A stretch of 64,000 nucleotides of DNA, taken from assembly GCF_003269035.1 (NCBI RefSeq), contig NZ_QLTK01000012.1, forward strand, positions 1 through 64,000, read 5' to 3'. The notes below the pieces were generated by a model. The model had not been told where the DNA came from and ran no database searches. It saw only the letters and a program-made list of their open reading frames with translations. Positions 17,153 through 24,501 of the stretch are shown in pieces. The stretch is from Paraburkholderia bryophila. GTDB taxonomy: Bacteria > Pseudomonadota > Gammaproteobacteria > Burkholderiales > Burkholderiaceae. Position 1 is the first letter of the stretch; every line of letters begins with the position of its first letter. Both the position numbers and the translations under genes were made by a program.

Positions 17153-17905
17153 ATGTCATCTCCGAAAACGCGCAGTGAAGTCTGGAAGCTAATCTTCCGG
17201 TCTGTTCCAATCTCGATCGTATTGAACGTCTTCTGTGCAGCAATCGGCTTTTTTTTCTACGACCTCGTTTTCAAAACATCACCCATGCCTGGCCAACTCG
17301 CGGTCGTGATGCTGGTTGCTTGCATCGTATTTCCGGTTGTGTTCGGCCTTGCTGATAAGGGAGCATCTCGCCTGCGTTCGGCGGGTCTGGCCGGTATCTT
17401 CGCTACCGGGTCGGTCTATTTCACGTTCGGGGTGACCTTCTACTACTTCTATTTCCTGTTTGCGCCGATGCCCATGATTTTTCATGTGATAGGTGTTGGG
17501 GGCGGTGTGGCGTTGACTGCGTACTGGATGACGTTGACCGGACGAGATGTGCGCCAGGCACTCGCAACGTCGAAGTTTGTCGGACAGTCGTTTGAAGACG
17601 TGGGCGACGCACTGCACTACAAACTCGCAAATATGGCGAAGCTTGAGGCGCTAATCAAGGCAAGAAGTCCTTCGGGCAAATTGCATATGTGGCTTGTCAT
17701 GCTTGTCGCGCCATTTTCGCTGGTGTTGGGCCGCATTCTCTCTCCATACTTCGGATCACACGGCGCTCTGTTCCTGGGAGCCGTCATCATGTTTCCTGTC
17801 TCACTTTGGGTCGCCGGACTGCTGGTAAGGCAATACCTGATTATGATTCATCTACCATTGACGCTTGAGCGTTCGCAGGGCAAACCCGTCGTTTTGATTG
17901 GATAG
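17153..17905 (+). CDS. Polytopic inner-membrane protein, probable immunity to the pore-forming effector
   Basis: The protein has 250 residues and about six hydrophobic segments: PISIVLNVFCAAIGFFFY, QLAVVMLVACIVFPVVFGL, SVYFTFGVTFYYFYFLFAPM, FHVIGVGGGVALTAYWM, MWLVMLVAPFSLVLGRIL and ALFLGAVIMFPVSLWVAGLL. It starts two bases after the effector stop. Its C-terminal half (PFSLVLGRIL, FPVSLWVAGLLVRQYLIMI, LPLTLE) aligns well with the protein at 21729, and a truncated relative begins at 18032. Membrane immunity proteins of this kind protect against colicin-like toxins; here the role is inferred from gene order. Confidence 0.7.
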   Translation: MSSPKTRSEVWKLIFRSVPISIVLNVFCAAIGFFFYDLVFKTSPMPGQLAVVMLVACIVFPVVFGLADKGASRLRSAGLAGIFATGSVYFTFGVTFYYFYFLFAPMPMIFHVIGVGGGVALTAYWMTLTGRDVRQALATSKFVGQSFEDVGDALHYKLANMAKLEALIKARSPSGKLHMWLVMLVAPFSLVLGRILSPYFGSHGALFLGAVIMFPVSLWVAGLLVRQYLIMIHLPLTLERSQGKPVVLIG

Positions 17906-18031
17906 ATTTCGAGCGCGGCAAGCACAGTACATGCGGCGGCCAAAATGCCTGGAACAGCGGATACTCAAAGACCGCGATGCCTATCTGGTGAAGTACACGC
18001 CCTGCAAGCGCATCTTCGAAAGTGAGCGTCG

Positions 18032-18190
18032 ATGCCGAAATCAAAACCGACGACGAAGTTGTCGGTGGAATCGAAAGACTCAGTCTGGGAAATGACGAAG
18101 AAAGCCACACGGGTGAATTTCTCGTTGCCTTTACTGGGCACCGGCGTTTCATACGCCGCGTACGCCGACGATCTTGCAGTATCCGGATGG
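18032..18190 (+). pseudogene. Truncated pore-immunity paralogue (N-terminal fragment)
   Basis: The frame from ATG 18032 encodes MPKSKPTTKLSVESKDSVWE and on to LPLLGTGVSYAAYADDLAVSGW, closely matching the start of the intact membrane protein at 21729 (LPLLGTGVSYAAYADDLSVSAW). After about 18190 the similarity ends abruptly and the sequence becomes antisense IS3 orfA. The open frame continues to 18346, but that part is IS sequence read on the wrong strand. One membrane segment is left, so it should not function. Confidence 0.85.
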
Positions 18191-18391
18191 CATCGCCACT
18201 TTTTTTCAAACGCCTCGCGCACCGTCTCGGCCTTAAGTTGCTTTTTGGCGTACATCTTCTTGAGCCTGACGTTTTCCGTCTCAAGCTCCTCCCTCCGGCT
18301 CATCAGCGCCGCGTCCATGCCGCCATATTTCGAGCGCCATTTGTAGAAGCCCGCGCTGGTCATCCCGTGCTCGCGGCACAACTCCGAACGG
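18191..18391 (-). mobile_element. IS3-family orfA fragment
   Basis: The minus strand encodes RSELCREHGMTSAGFYKWRS, then KYGGMDAALMSRREELETEN and VRLKKMYAKKQLKAETVREA. This is the helix-turn-helix and leucine-zipper part of an IS3-family OrfA (IS2/IS407-like). Both ends stop abruptly, with no start region, no orfB and no terminal repeats that I can see. It is a scar of about 200 bp between a truncated immunity gene and the tail of another gene, marking an old insertion and deletion. Confidence 0.85.
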
Positions 18392-18653
18392 GTGTTTCGG
18401 CTGGGGCGACAACCTGCGCATCATGTTGGCCAACGTATTGCGCGTGGAGTTAACGCTCGATGGCAATTTTGGATCGAAACTATGGATTTTCACGCAGGCC
18501 TTGGAGGGTACGCCCGACCGGCGCGATGACTATCCCGCCATCCGCGATATCAAGCTGCCGCCGGGCTCACCGACGCACCACCTGCATCGCAACCCCAACG
18601 AGGGGCGCGCCCCCGATAGCGAAGACCTGGATCCCAGTCTATGGAAGAAGTAG
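18392..18653 (+). pseudogene. C-terminal fragment of an unidentified protein
   Basis: An open frame continues from the IS3 junction to the TAG at 18651. It reads FGWGDNLRIMLANVLRVELT and ends PDSEDLDPSLWKK, with a proline-rich tail (IRDIKLPPGSPTHHLHRNPN). There is no start region left. It runs into the next gene, which overlaps its stop, as effector genes often do with immunity genes, so it may be the tail of a lost T6SS effector. I do not recognise the family. Confidence 0.5.
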
Positions 18654-19435
18654 TACCGGTGAATACCCCAAAGCGCCGCATCAGGAGGCGCTACTTTATT
18701 TTGCTCGCCCTTTTGCTCATTGCCGCAATAGGGTTCGGACTGGATAGGAGTCGACGCATGCCAATGATTTATGTGATTCCCGAAAGCTACGTTGGCCCAG
18801 TCGTCGCGCTGTTCGATCAACCGGATGGCATCGAACCGGCTCATACGAAAGACGGGCTCGAAGTGCGCGTTCCCGAGAACGGTATCGTCAAGATCAGGAG
18901 CAATCCGACGTTGGGGTATTCGTCGACCTTCCCCAAGAGTACGGTGGTGTTCGAACTGGAGAAGCGCCACGGAAGCCGGGAGATTCTTTCCGAAGCAATC
19001 AACCCGTGGCAGGACTACGACCAGAACGACAATCCACACTGGAAAGTCGGCATCCGTGACGTACATGGGAATCTACGCGTCATCCCCGTCGCGGATAAGG
19101 AAGAAGCTTTTGTATTCGATGACTTCCCCGAGGCCGACAAAAAGCGACCCATGATCTTTTGGCACGAGTCCTGTCAGGACCGCGTGTTTCGTCCGGACTG
19201 GAAAGCCTTTACATCAGGTCAGAAAACTGCCGAGGAACTGCATGTTCCACCATGTGGCGAATTTGTGGTCGGGACTGTCGATCAGGTACGGCAGTGGCCC
19301 GAATGGATGTTCTTGAGAGGCAAGGGCAAGCAGGAAAAGCTAGGCGTCAGCAACCCGGTCTATACCTCCATCCAGCAGTTGGTCGACGAGGCGAATGCTC
19401 GCGTTGTGAGAAAGAAGACCGAGAACATCAATTGA
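18641..19435 (+). CDS. Membrane-anchored protein with periplasmic domain, candidate immunity protein
   Basis: A 264-residue protein: a basic N-terminus (PKRRIRRR), a single membrane segment (YFILLALLLIAAIGFGLD) and a large periplasmic domain beginning YVIPESYVGPVVALFDQPDG and containing HESCQDRVFRP. The IPE.Y.GPV opening resembles the DUF6843-type beta domain. The ATG at 18641 overlaps the preceding fragment; GTG at 18659 is an alternative start. Position after a truncated effector-like tail and inside a T6SS island suggests immunity to a periplasm-acting toxin. The effector itself appears to be gone, so it may be an orphan. Confidence 0.5.
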   Translation: MEEVVPVNTPKRRIRRRYFILLALLLIAAIGFGLDRSRRMPMIYVIPESYVGPVVALFDQPDGIEPAHTKDGLEVRVPENGIVKIRSNPTLGYSSTFPKSTVVFELEKRHGSREILSEAINPWQDYDQNDNPHWKVGIRDVHGNLRVIPVADKEEAFVFDDFPEADKKRPMIFWHESCQDRVFRPDWKAFTSGQKTAEELHVPPCGEFVVGTVDQVRQWPEWMFLRGKGKQEKLGVSNPVYTSIQQLVDEANARVVRKKTENIN

Positions 19436-19493
19436 TCGATCGAGCCTTGCTCGGTTCAGGTGCAAGACGTTTTGAGAGACGCAAGAGGACGGA

Positions 19494-19688
19494 ATGGATA
19501 TCGCTGCAGCATTGAAGGGCTATTCGCAAGCCACTCGCCAGATCCAGCTGGATACGACGATGGCGGGAACGTTCGTTGTCGAGCGTTTCCACGGCCGTGA
19601 AGTGGTGGACGAGTCTTTCCGGTTTGAAATCGACGTGTTGTCGGCATCGGGCGCATCGTCACTCAATAGACCGGGAATACAAGCATGA
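19494..19688 (+). pseudogene. vgrG: VgrG 5' fragment of a different subfamily
   Basis: The frame starts MDIAAALKGYSQATRQIQLD and continues VVERFHGREVVDESFRFEID, the standard opening of a VgrG base domain. It belongs to a subfamily other than the MGAQD-type VgrGs nearby. VgrG similarity stops around residue 55 (after VLSASGASS) and the frame ends at 19688. No downstream VgrG sequence follows, so more than 90 percent of the gene has been lost. Confidence 0.8.
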
Positions 19689-19709
19689 CCTCGATAACGC
19701 GACAGTAGC

Positions 19710-20045
19710 ATGTCAAAAAATATGAGCGATGACACGTCGATAAAAGCCTATTGGGGCCAATTGGTCCAGAAGCGCTACTGGCGCGAGGTGGTCATCGGGA
19801 TGCCACCGAAAGATCCATGGCCGCCCACAGGTGACATGCTGATCCACCAGTTTGACAGAATGACTCCCGTGCAGATTGCCAAGGAGCCGGCATCCCTCGG
19901 CATGGTGGTCGCATGCAACGCGACGTATATGGAAGTCGCCGACGGCCGCTACATGCGTCGCGGTTTCGGCGGAATGATGTACACGCTAATGGAGATACCG
20001 GCTTACTTTGCCCTGGTTTCCCTGAATTGGAACGTTGGCGATTGA
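19710..20045 (+). CDS. Hypothetical protein, possibly truncated
   Basis: The frame encodes 111 residues from ATG 19710 (a second ATG lies four codons on). It contains YWGQLVQKRYWREVVIGMPP and one hydrophobic stretch near the end (MMYTLMEIPAYFALVSL), then stops at VGD. The sharp stop after a membrane-like segment suggests loss of the C-terminus. It sits just after the VgrG fragment and may be a leftover of that module. I do not recognise a family. Confidence 0.4.
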   Translation: MSKNMSDDTSIKAYWGQLVQKRYWREVVIGMPPKDPWPPTGDMLIHQFDRMTPVQIAKEPASLGMVVACNATYMEVADGRYMRRGFGGMMYTLMEIPAYFALVSLNWNVGD

Positions 20046-20213
20046 TCTGGCCGGGGTTTTCAGGCGCATCGTTCAATAGCGCGAAACGGGGTGAGTACCT
20101 CGATGAAAGATAAGATCGCCGGCCAGCTTGATCACGCTGACCGGCCGTTCACCATGACGCGAAGCCTACAAAGGGCGTGTCGCTTAAGGAAATCGCCGCG
20201 CAACATCATTGCT

Positions 20214-20678
20214 TCAATCCGACGACCTCAAAATCGCCGACAACTTCCCGCAACTCGCCTTATCACCAGTCTCAAGCGAATCCGGACAAATAAGACTTTC
20301 GTAAAACGACACCTGCTCATCCCGCACAGCAGCCTTGCAGCCCTCGTACTGGAACTCCGCATCCGGTGCGGGATTCTTGCCCCAATCGTTAAACGCATCG
20401 CGCTGCAGAGCGCAGTCCGTGTCGACCTTATAAGTCCACACCAGCAGGTTTTTCTGCAACGTGTCGCGTTGCGCTTCCGGGACGTCTCGCCGCAAAGCCT
20501 GATAGAGCTTGTCGGCCTGAGCCGCCTTAACGGCGGTTTGCTGTTGCGCGCAAGCGAGTTGCTGATCCCGATTGAGATTGGAAGCGTCGCAATCAGTTTT
20601 GGCCTGAGCGCCGAGCGCGAAAAACGCGAAGCCACTCAAGATCGCGAGTTTCGCGAGACGCAGTGTAGGTTTTGTCAT
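20214..20678 (-). CDS. Periplasmic LprI/DUF1311-like protein
   Basis: This is a 154-residue protein with a signal peptide (KLAILSGFAFFALGAQA) followed by TDCDASNLNRDQQLACAQQQ. The cysteine pair with QQ.ACA spacing, the later helical LY.AL and W.Y..D..C..Q pattern, and two further cysteines fit the DUF1311/LprI family, whose members include lysozyme inhibitors. The start at 20678 is chosen because it places the signal peptide at the N-terminus and follows GAGGGG; a longer upstream frame exists but lacks these. It stands alone, next to a DUF218 gene on the same strand. Confidence 0.65.
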   Translation of the reverse strand: MTKPTLRLAKLAILSGFAFFALGAQAKTDCDASNLNRDQQLACAQQQTAVKAAQADKLYQALRRDVPEAQRDTLQKNLLVWTYKVDTDCALQRDAFNDWGKNPAPDAEFQYEGCKAAVRDEQVSFYESLICPDSLETGDKASCGKLSAILRSSD

Positions 20679-20921
20679 GCAAGCGTACCCCTCGAAGTGA
20701 TTGAACCGACTGCACGTTTTCTGTTCTAGCGGGCCAACGATCGTCCAAAGACAAAATGCGAAACGCATATAAACCGATATCCGCCTCGCAATAGCTTCTT
20801 CGATTCGATTGCAGGAATCAACTTATGTTTTATCGTCACTCAGATTGTTTTGGATTAGCACGTAGGTTGGCCCTAACTTCTAGCGCCATAGCGTCTATGA
20901 GACAAGCACCGAACAACCCAC

Positions 20922-21482
20922 TCAAAAATCGCGCCTCACGCAATACCACAACGCCCCCGGCACTTCTCTCAATGAAGAATAAACATCCCGCACCTCAAAG
21001 AACACGGGATAAGCCCCACTAACCCGACCCACCCCAAACCGTTTCAACGCAATCATGGCGCGCGGCACATGAAAGTATTGCGAAACGACAATCGCACTAT
21101 GCAGACCATGTGCCTTCATATATGCACTCGCGTTTCTCGCGGTTTCCCAGGTGTCGCGTCCCATGTTGTCCATCACAATGCGGTTCTCGGGAACACCTTG
21201 GTTGACGAGATCGCGCTTCATGGCGAGCGCTTCATCCGTGCCGTGTTTGTCGATGCCGCCACTCACCATGATTGCGCGACACAGCCCTTTCTCGTAGCAC
21301 AGACGCGCCTCGTCGAGCCGCGCCGCGAGGCGCGACGACGGGCTGCCGTCCACGTGGACCTTGTTACCGTAGACGATCGCGAGATCGGCTTGCTGAGGCC
21401 TCGACAGCAAACCGGCGGAAATGATGATCAGCGTGGCGAGCAGCCAGAGTCCGGCGATCCATTTCAATATCTTGGTCAACAT
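20922..21482 (-). CDS. YdcF/SanA-family (DUF218) membrane-anchored protein
   Basis: The 186-residue protein has an N-terminal membrane anchor (LKWIAGLWLLATLIIISAGL) and a DUF218 domain: ADLAIVYGNKVHVDGSPSSR, AIMVSGGIDKHGTDEA, ENRIVMDNMGRDTWETARNA and AIVVSQYFHVPRAMIALKRF. SanA and ElyC in enterobacteria affect envelope integrity and lipid-carrier use, but the enzymatic activity of this branch is unsettled. It lies among island genes without an evident operon partner; its relation to the T6SS modules is unknown. Confidence 0.8.
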   Translation of the reverse strand: MLTKILKWIAGLWLLATLIIISAGLLSRPQQADLAIVYGNKVHVDGSPSSRLAARLDEARLCYEKGLCRAIMVSGGIDKHGTDEALAMKRDLVNQGVPENRIVMDNMGRDTWETARNASAYMKAHGLHSAIVVSQYFHVPRAMIALKRFGVGRVSGAYPVFFEVRDVYSSLREVPGALWYCVRRDF

Positions 21483-21728
21483 GAGGGCAGTTATAAAAAA
21501 TCAGGAAGCACACACCCGCATGGCGGGACCGCGAACCAGCGTCCGTCAATTGCGCATTCGTTTATCGAGCCAACGCAATGGCGAAGCCGAACGATAGCAG
21601 CAAGCCCGCAGATCGCAAGCGCTACATGTTCCATTTGTTATATTCCTTCGGCCGCTATTCAAAGCCAGCATTCGACCTCACCGTTTCTCAAACGACACCG
21701 CCGCGGCTAATTAATGATCCACTGACCG

Positions 21729-22508
21729 ATGCCAAGAACTCGATCAATACCCCAGCCACAGCACAAGCCTCAAGACGCGATCTGGACGATAGCCAAAAAA
21801 GTCGCGCTCGCAAGCCTGCTGCTGCCGCTACTCGGCACCGGCGTTTCCTACGCCGCCTACGCCGACGATTTATCCGTCTCGGCATGGCCATGGAAAATCG
21901 GTCTATTCATCACGGCGACCTGCTTCCTCACGCCCTTCGCGATTGCCGCCCGATACCGCCGTACGAACTTGCTGTGGATCTGCGGCCTGATACATTCGAT
22001 CAGTATGTTTTCCGTTTACTTTTTCTTCGGCATATTCGCGTACTTTTTCTATTTCATCTTCGCGCCGCTGCCACCTCTATTCAAATGGCCGGGACTACTA
22101 GGCGGCTTGGCATTGACGCTGTATTGGCTAATCATCACGGCGCGCGGCGTCTCGCATACGATCGAGGCGACGACTTTCGTGAACCACGCGTTCGTCGACG
22201 AAGGATCTCACTTTGCCTACGAATTTCAGGCAGGCTTGACGCAGTTCGAAAAGCGCCACAAGGAACGCTTGCCGTTTCCGAAGATCTACTACGGGTTCGT
22301 CTTTGGCATCGCGCCGTTCTATCTGGTGTTGAACCGGTTGCTGAGTGCGAGTCTCGGCGCGAATGGCGTACTCCTCGTGCTGGCGATTCTGGGCATGCCG
22401 ATGTCGCTCTGGGTTGCCGGCGTGATCGTTCGGGTCTACCTCGTCATGATCCGGCTGCCGCGCCAACTTGAAAAGAAAAGCGGGAAACACGTGTTAGTGG
22501 TGGAATAA
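21729..22508 (+). CDS. Orphan paralogue of the pore-effector immunity protein
   Basis: This is a 259-residue polytopic membrane protein with about six hydrophobic segments, including LPLLGTGVSYAAYADDLSVS and YFFFGIFAYFFYFIFAPLPP. Its N-terminus matches the truncated copy at 18032. Its C-terminal half (FGIAPFYLVLNRLLSASLGA, GMPMSLWVAGVIVRVYLVMI) matches the immunity protein at 17153. There is no effector or vgrG beside it. Extra immunity copies without a toxin are known to protect against related strains' toxins; that function is inferred here. Confidence 0.75.
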   Translation: MPRTRSIPQPQHKPQDAIWTIAKKVALASLLLPLLGTGVSYAAYADDLSVSAWPWKIGLFITATCFLTPFAIAARYRRTNLLWICGLIHSISMFSVYFFFGIFAYFFYFIFAPLPPLFKWPGLLGGLALTLYWLIITARGVSHTIEATTFVNHAFVDEGSHFAYEFQAGLTQFEKRHKERLPFPKIYYGFVFGIAPFYLVLNRLLSASLGANGVLLVLAILGMPMSLWVAGVIVRVYLVMIRLPRQLEKKSGKHVLVVE

Positions 22509-22542
22509 CGCACCGCAAGCAGCTTCAGGCACTCGATCCGTG

Positions 22543-24003
22543 TCAGACCGTCGTACCGCTGCCTTCACCCCCCTCCCAACCAATCCGCTCGAATATCGCC
22601 TCCAACTTCGCCCCTCTCCGCGCGTTCAGCATCGCCAGATGCGCGACACGTCCCGCGAGATGCGCCCGGAAATCCGGATGCGCCTCACGGTTCTGCGACT
22701 CCGGCCCATGCCTCACGCAATTGGTGAGAATCGCCTTCAGCGTATCGAACATTGGCCGCGCGAGATTCGGATGGCGATTCACCACCACGCCGGCCAGATG
22801 TTGCCGCGCCCCACGACGCATCACGCGCGTCTTCCTGAAGTTAAGCGCAAAGCCTTCCTCGATCGCAATCGCCCCAACGCGAATCGATAAGCGCTCGGCG
22901 ATTCGCGCGAGATCTTCGTCACCGGAAAAGGCGAGATCGTCGGCATAGCGCGTATAAGTCGCGCCCACAGAGCGCGCGAGCCCCGCAAGCCGAAGGTCGA
23001 GCCGGTAAGCACACAGATTCGCCAACGCAGGCGAGGTCGGTGCGCCTTGCGGCAAATGCCGGTTCCGATAGCGCTGCCGTTCCAGCCAGTCGATCCGCTC
23101 CCGCACATCCGCTTCTAGCAGGCGACCACTCGGCACACGGTTGGTACACAGCGCTGTCAACGAGCGAGCAACTGCTAATGGATATCCAAAATCACGAAAC
23201 GTTGAGTAAACGCGCCCCGCATTAACCGAGGCAAAAAAATCCGTCAGATCAAAGCGAACCACCACCGCTTTCGCCGCATGAGGCGTGGCGAAGCTCAGCG
23301 TATTTCTGCCGCGCCGAAAACCATGCGCCGCATCGTGCACGGGAATCCGATCGAGCAAGCCATGCAGCACTTTCCGCTGCACGGTCCGCAAACGCGATTT
23401 AGGAATTTCGATGATTCGGCAGCGACCGTCGCGCTTCTCGATCGCCTTGTACGAATAGTGGTGCAGCGGGGTTGCCGCTGCGTGAGCTGGCGCACGCCAG
23501 CGATCGGCGAACCAGTCAAGTTCCGTCGGCTCGACTTCGAGCCAGTCGGCCAGATCCGCCAGCGCGGGCAACTGCGGCAACGTGATGCCGTGCAACCAGG
23601 GCGGCACCTGGCGCTGAACCGGCGGCCGCGTTAGCAGACGCACCACTCGCGGACGGTTGTCGCTCTGCCACGCCGAGACAAACGCCGCATGGTCGGCAAT
23701 GACCCTCGACAGTTCATGACGCCCGACGCTATCCCACCGCTTGCCAAACCGCCGCGAAACGCGGCGCGCCAATCCGCTCATCCAGTCGGCCGGCGCGCCC
23801 AACGCGAGCACCATCCGCTCGACGATCGACGCAGGCTGGGCCGGACCGGCGAGCATGGCGTCGGCAATCGCATTGGCAACGTACTGCAGGTAAGAGGAAG
23901 GCATAGAGAAGAGGGCGGGCCGGCCAGTCAACGCTTCTTGTGCTGCGTGAGCCGTGTTGCGCACAGCGCAAGTGACGCTCATGCGACGAAGTGCGGAGGT
24001 CAT
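22543..24003 (-). CDS. Retron-type reverse transcriptase with long N-terminal extension
   Basis: Counted from ATG 24003 the protein has 486 residues. Reverse transcriptase motifs are clear: RFDLTDFFASV with D252, LPQGAPTSPALANL, YTRYADDLAFSG with Y353-A-D-D356, and a LAGVVVN segment near 391. Retron hallmarks are present in altered form: NAxxH reads FATPH (about 239-243) and VTG reads LAG. About 190 residues precede the polymerase core and include DAMLAGPAQPASIVERMVLA and ARRVSRRFGKRW, as in long retron enzymes of the Mx162 kind. Starts at 23982 and 23904 are also possible. Upstream lies a noncoding leader of about 500 bp where an msr/msd RNA could be. No separate effector gene adjoins it. 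Confidence 0.8.
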   Translation of the reverse strand: MTSALRRMSVTCAVRNTAHAAQEALTGRPALFSMPSSYLQYVANAIADAMLAGPAQPASIVERMVLALGAPADWMSGLARRVSRRFGKRWDSVGRHELSRVIADHAAFVSAWQSDNRPRVVRLLTRPPVQRQVPPWLHGITLPQLPALADLADWLEVEPTELDWFADRWRAPAHAAATPLHHYSYKAIEKRDGRCRIIEIPKSRLRTVQRKVLHGLLDRIPVHDAAHGFRRGRNTLSFATPHAAKAVVVRFDLTDFFASVNAGRVYSTFRDFGYPLAVARSLTALCTNRVPSGRLLEADVRERIDWLERQRYRNRHLPQGAPTSPALANLCAYRLDLRLAGLARSVGATYTRYADDLAFSGDEDLARIAERLSIRVGAIAIEEGFALNFRKTRVMRRGARQHLAGVVVNRHPNLARPMFDTLKAILTNCVRHGPESQNREAHPDFRAHLAGRVAHLAMLNARRGAKLEAIFERIGWEGGEGSGTTV

Positions 24004-24146
24004 GCTAATCCACGGGGTAGCCCCGTAGTGCCCGGAACGTATGCTGCCCGAACTCAGGCGTGCTTGACCAGCCGTCCCGCGTGCCGACGATAAGCGAGCG
24101 AGCCGCGCCTTGTCAACGTCGAGGCCTCGTCCAGAAACCGTCGAAC

Positions 24147-24155
24147 TTATCCACA
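24147..24155 (+). promoter_or_regulatory. Perfect DnaA box (TTATCCACA)
   Basis: An exact match to the DnaA consensus, extended to TTATCCACAGCC, which recurs identically at 24331. It lies within the leader of the reverse transcriptase gene. Chance occurrence of one box is possible; two identical 12-mers 184 bp apart are less so. Confidence 0.45.
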
Positions 24156-24330
24156 GCCCCCTCTGGACAACATTTGTAAAAACCATCTGACACGTTGTGG
24201 GCGAAACCTTGATAAGGATGCCGCGACGGTTCGCCGCTCGAAAGTTTTCCCAGGCTCCGCCTGGCTGTCCGCACACGCCGCGCAGGGTTATGGATTCCGC
24301 AGCGTGTTGATCCGTAAACGAAGTTTCGAG

Positions 24331-24339
24331 TTATCCACA
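24331..24339 (+). promoter_or_regulatory. Perfect DnaA box (TTATCCACA), second copy
   Basis: Same 12-mer TTATCCACAGCC and same orientation as the copy at 24147. Near the AT-rich stretch 24355-24400, so it could touch the promoter of the reverse transcriptase or of its leader RNA. Confidence 0.45.
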
Positions 24340-24501
24340 GCCGGATGCGAGGCTTGTTAACTATTACTACGTATACATATACAAAGACTATAAAAACCAG
24401 AGAGGCTGCCGCGAAGCGCGCTGCACAAGCGAGCACGAAGCAGGCAAAGCAACTGCGAACGGGAACGCGACCACAAGATGCGATCGCAAAGTCCCATCGC
24501 C

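Larger units (their letters stand above)
24004..24501 (-). ncRNA. Noncoding leader upstream of the reverse transcriptase, candidate msr/msd locus
   Basis: No convincing gene occupies these 498 bp. On the minus strand I see short hairpins: ACGGGG-CTA-CCCCGT (24012-24026), CCAGGC-GGA-GCCTGG (24250-24264), and GTCCAGA pairing with TCTGGAC (24131-24167). An AT-rich stretch (24350-24400) could hold a promoter. Two perfect DnaA boxes lie inside. In retrons the structured RNA template lies directly upstream of the enzyme gene, so this is the expected place. I could not identify the long a1/a2 inverted repeat that would prove it. Confidence 0.3.

Noticed and set aside
18191..18346. Apparent C-terminus of the truncated immunity frame
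   Set aside because: These residues come from IS3 orfA read on the wrong strand; only 18032-18190 is homologous to the immunity protein.
24147..24339. Replication origin suggested by two DnaA boxes
   Set aside because: Only two boxes, no dnaA, dnaN, parA or repA nearby and no clear unwinding element, so an origin is not supported.
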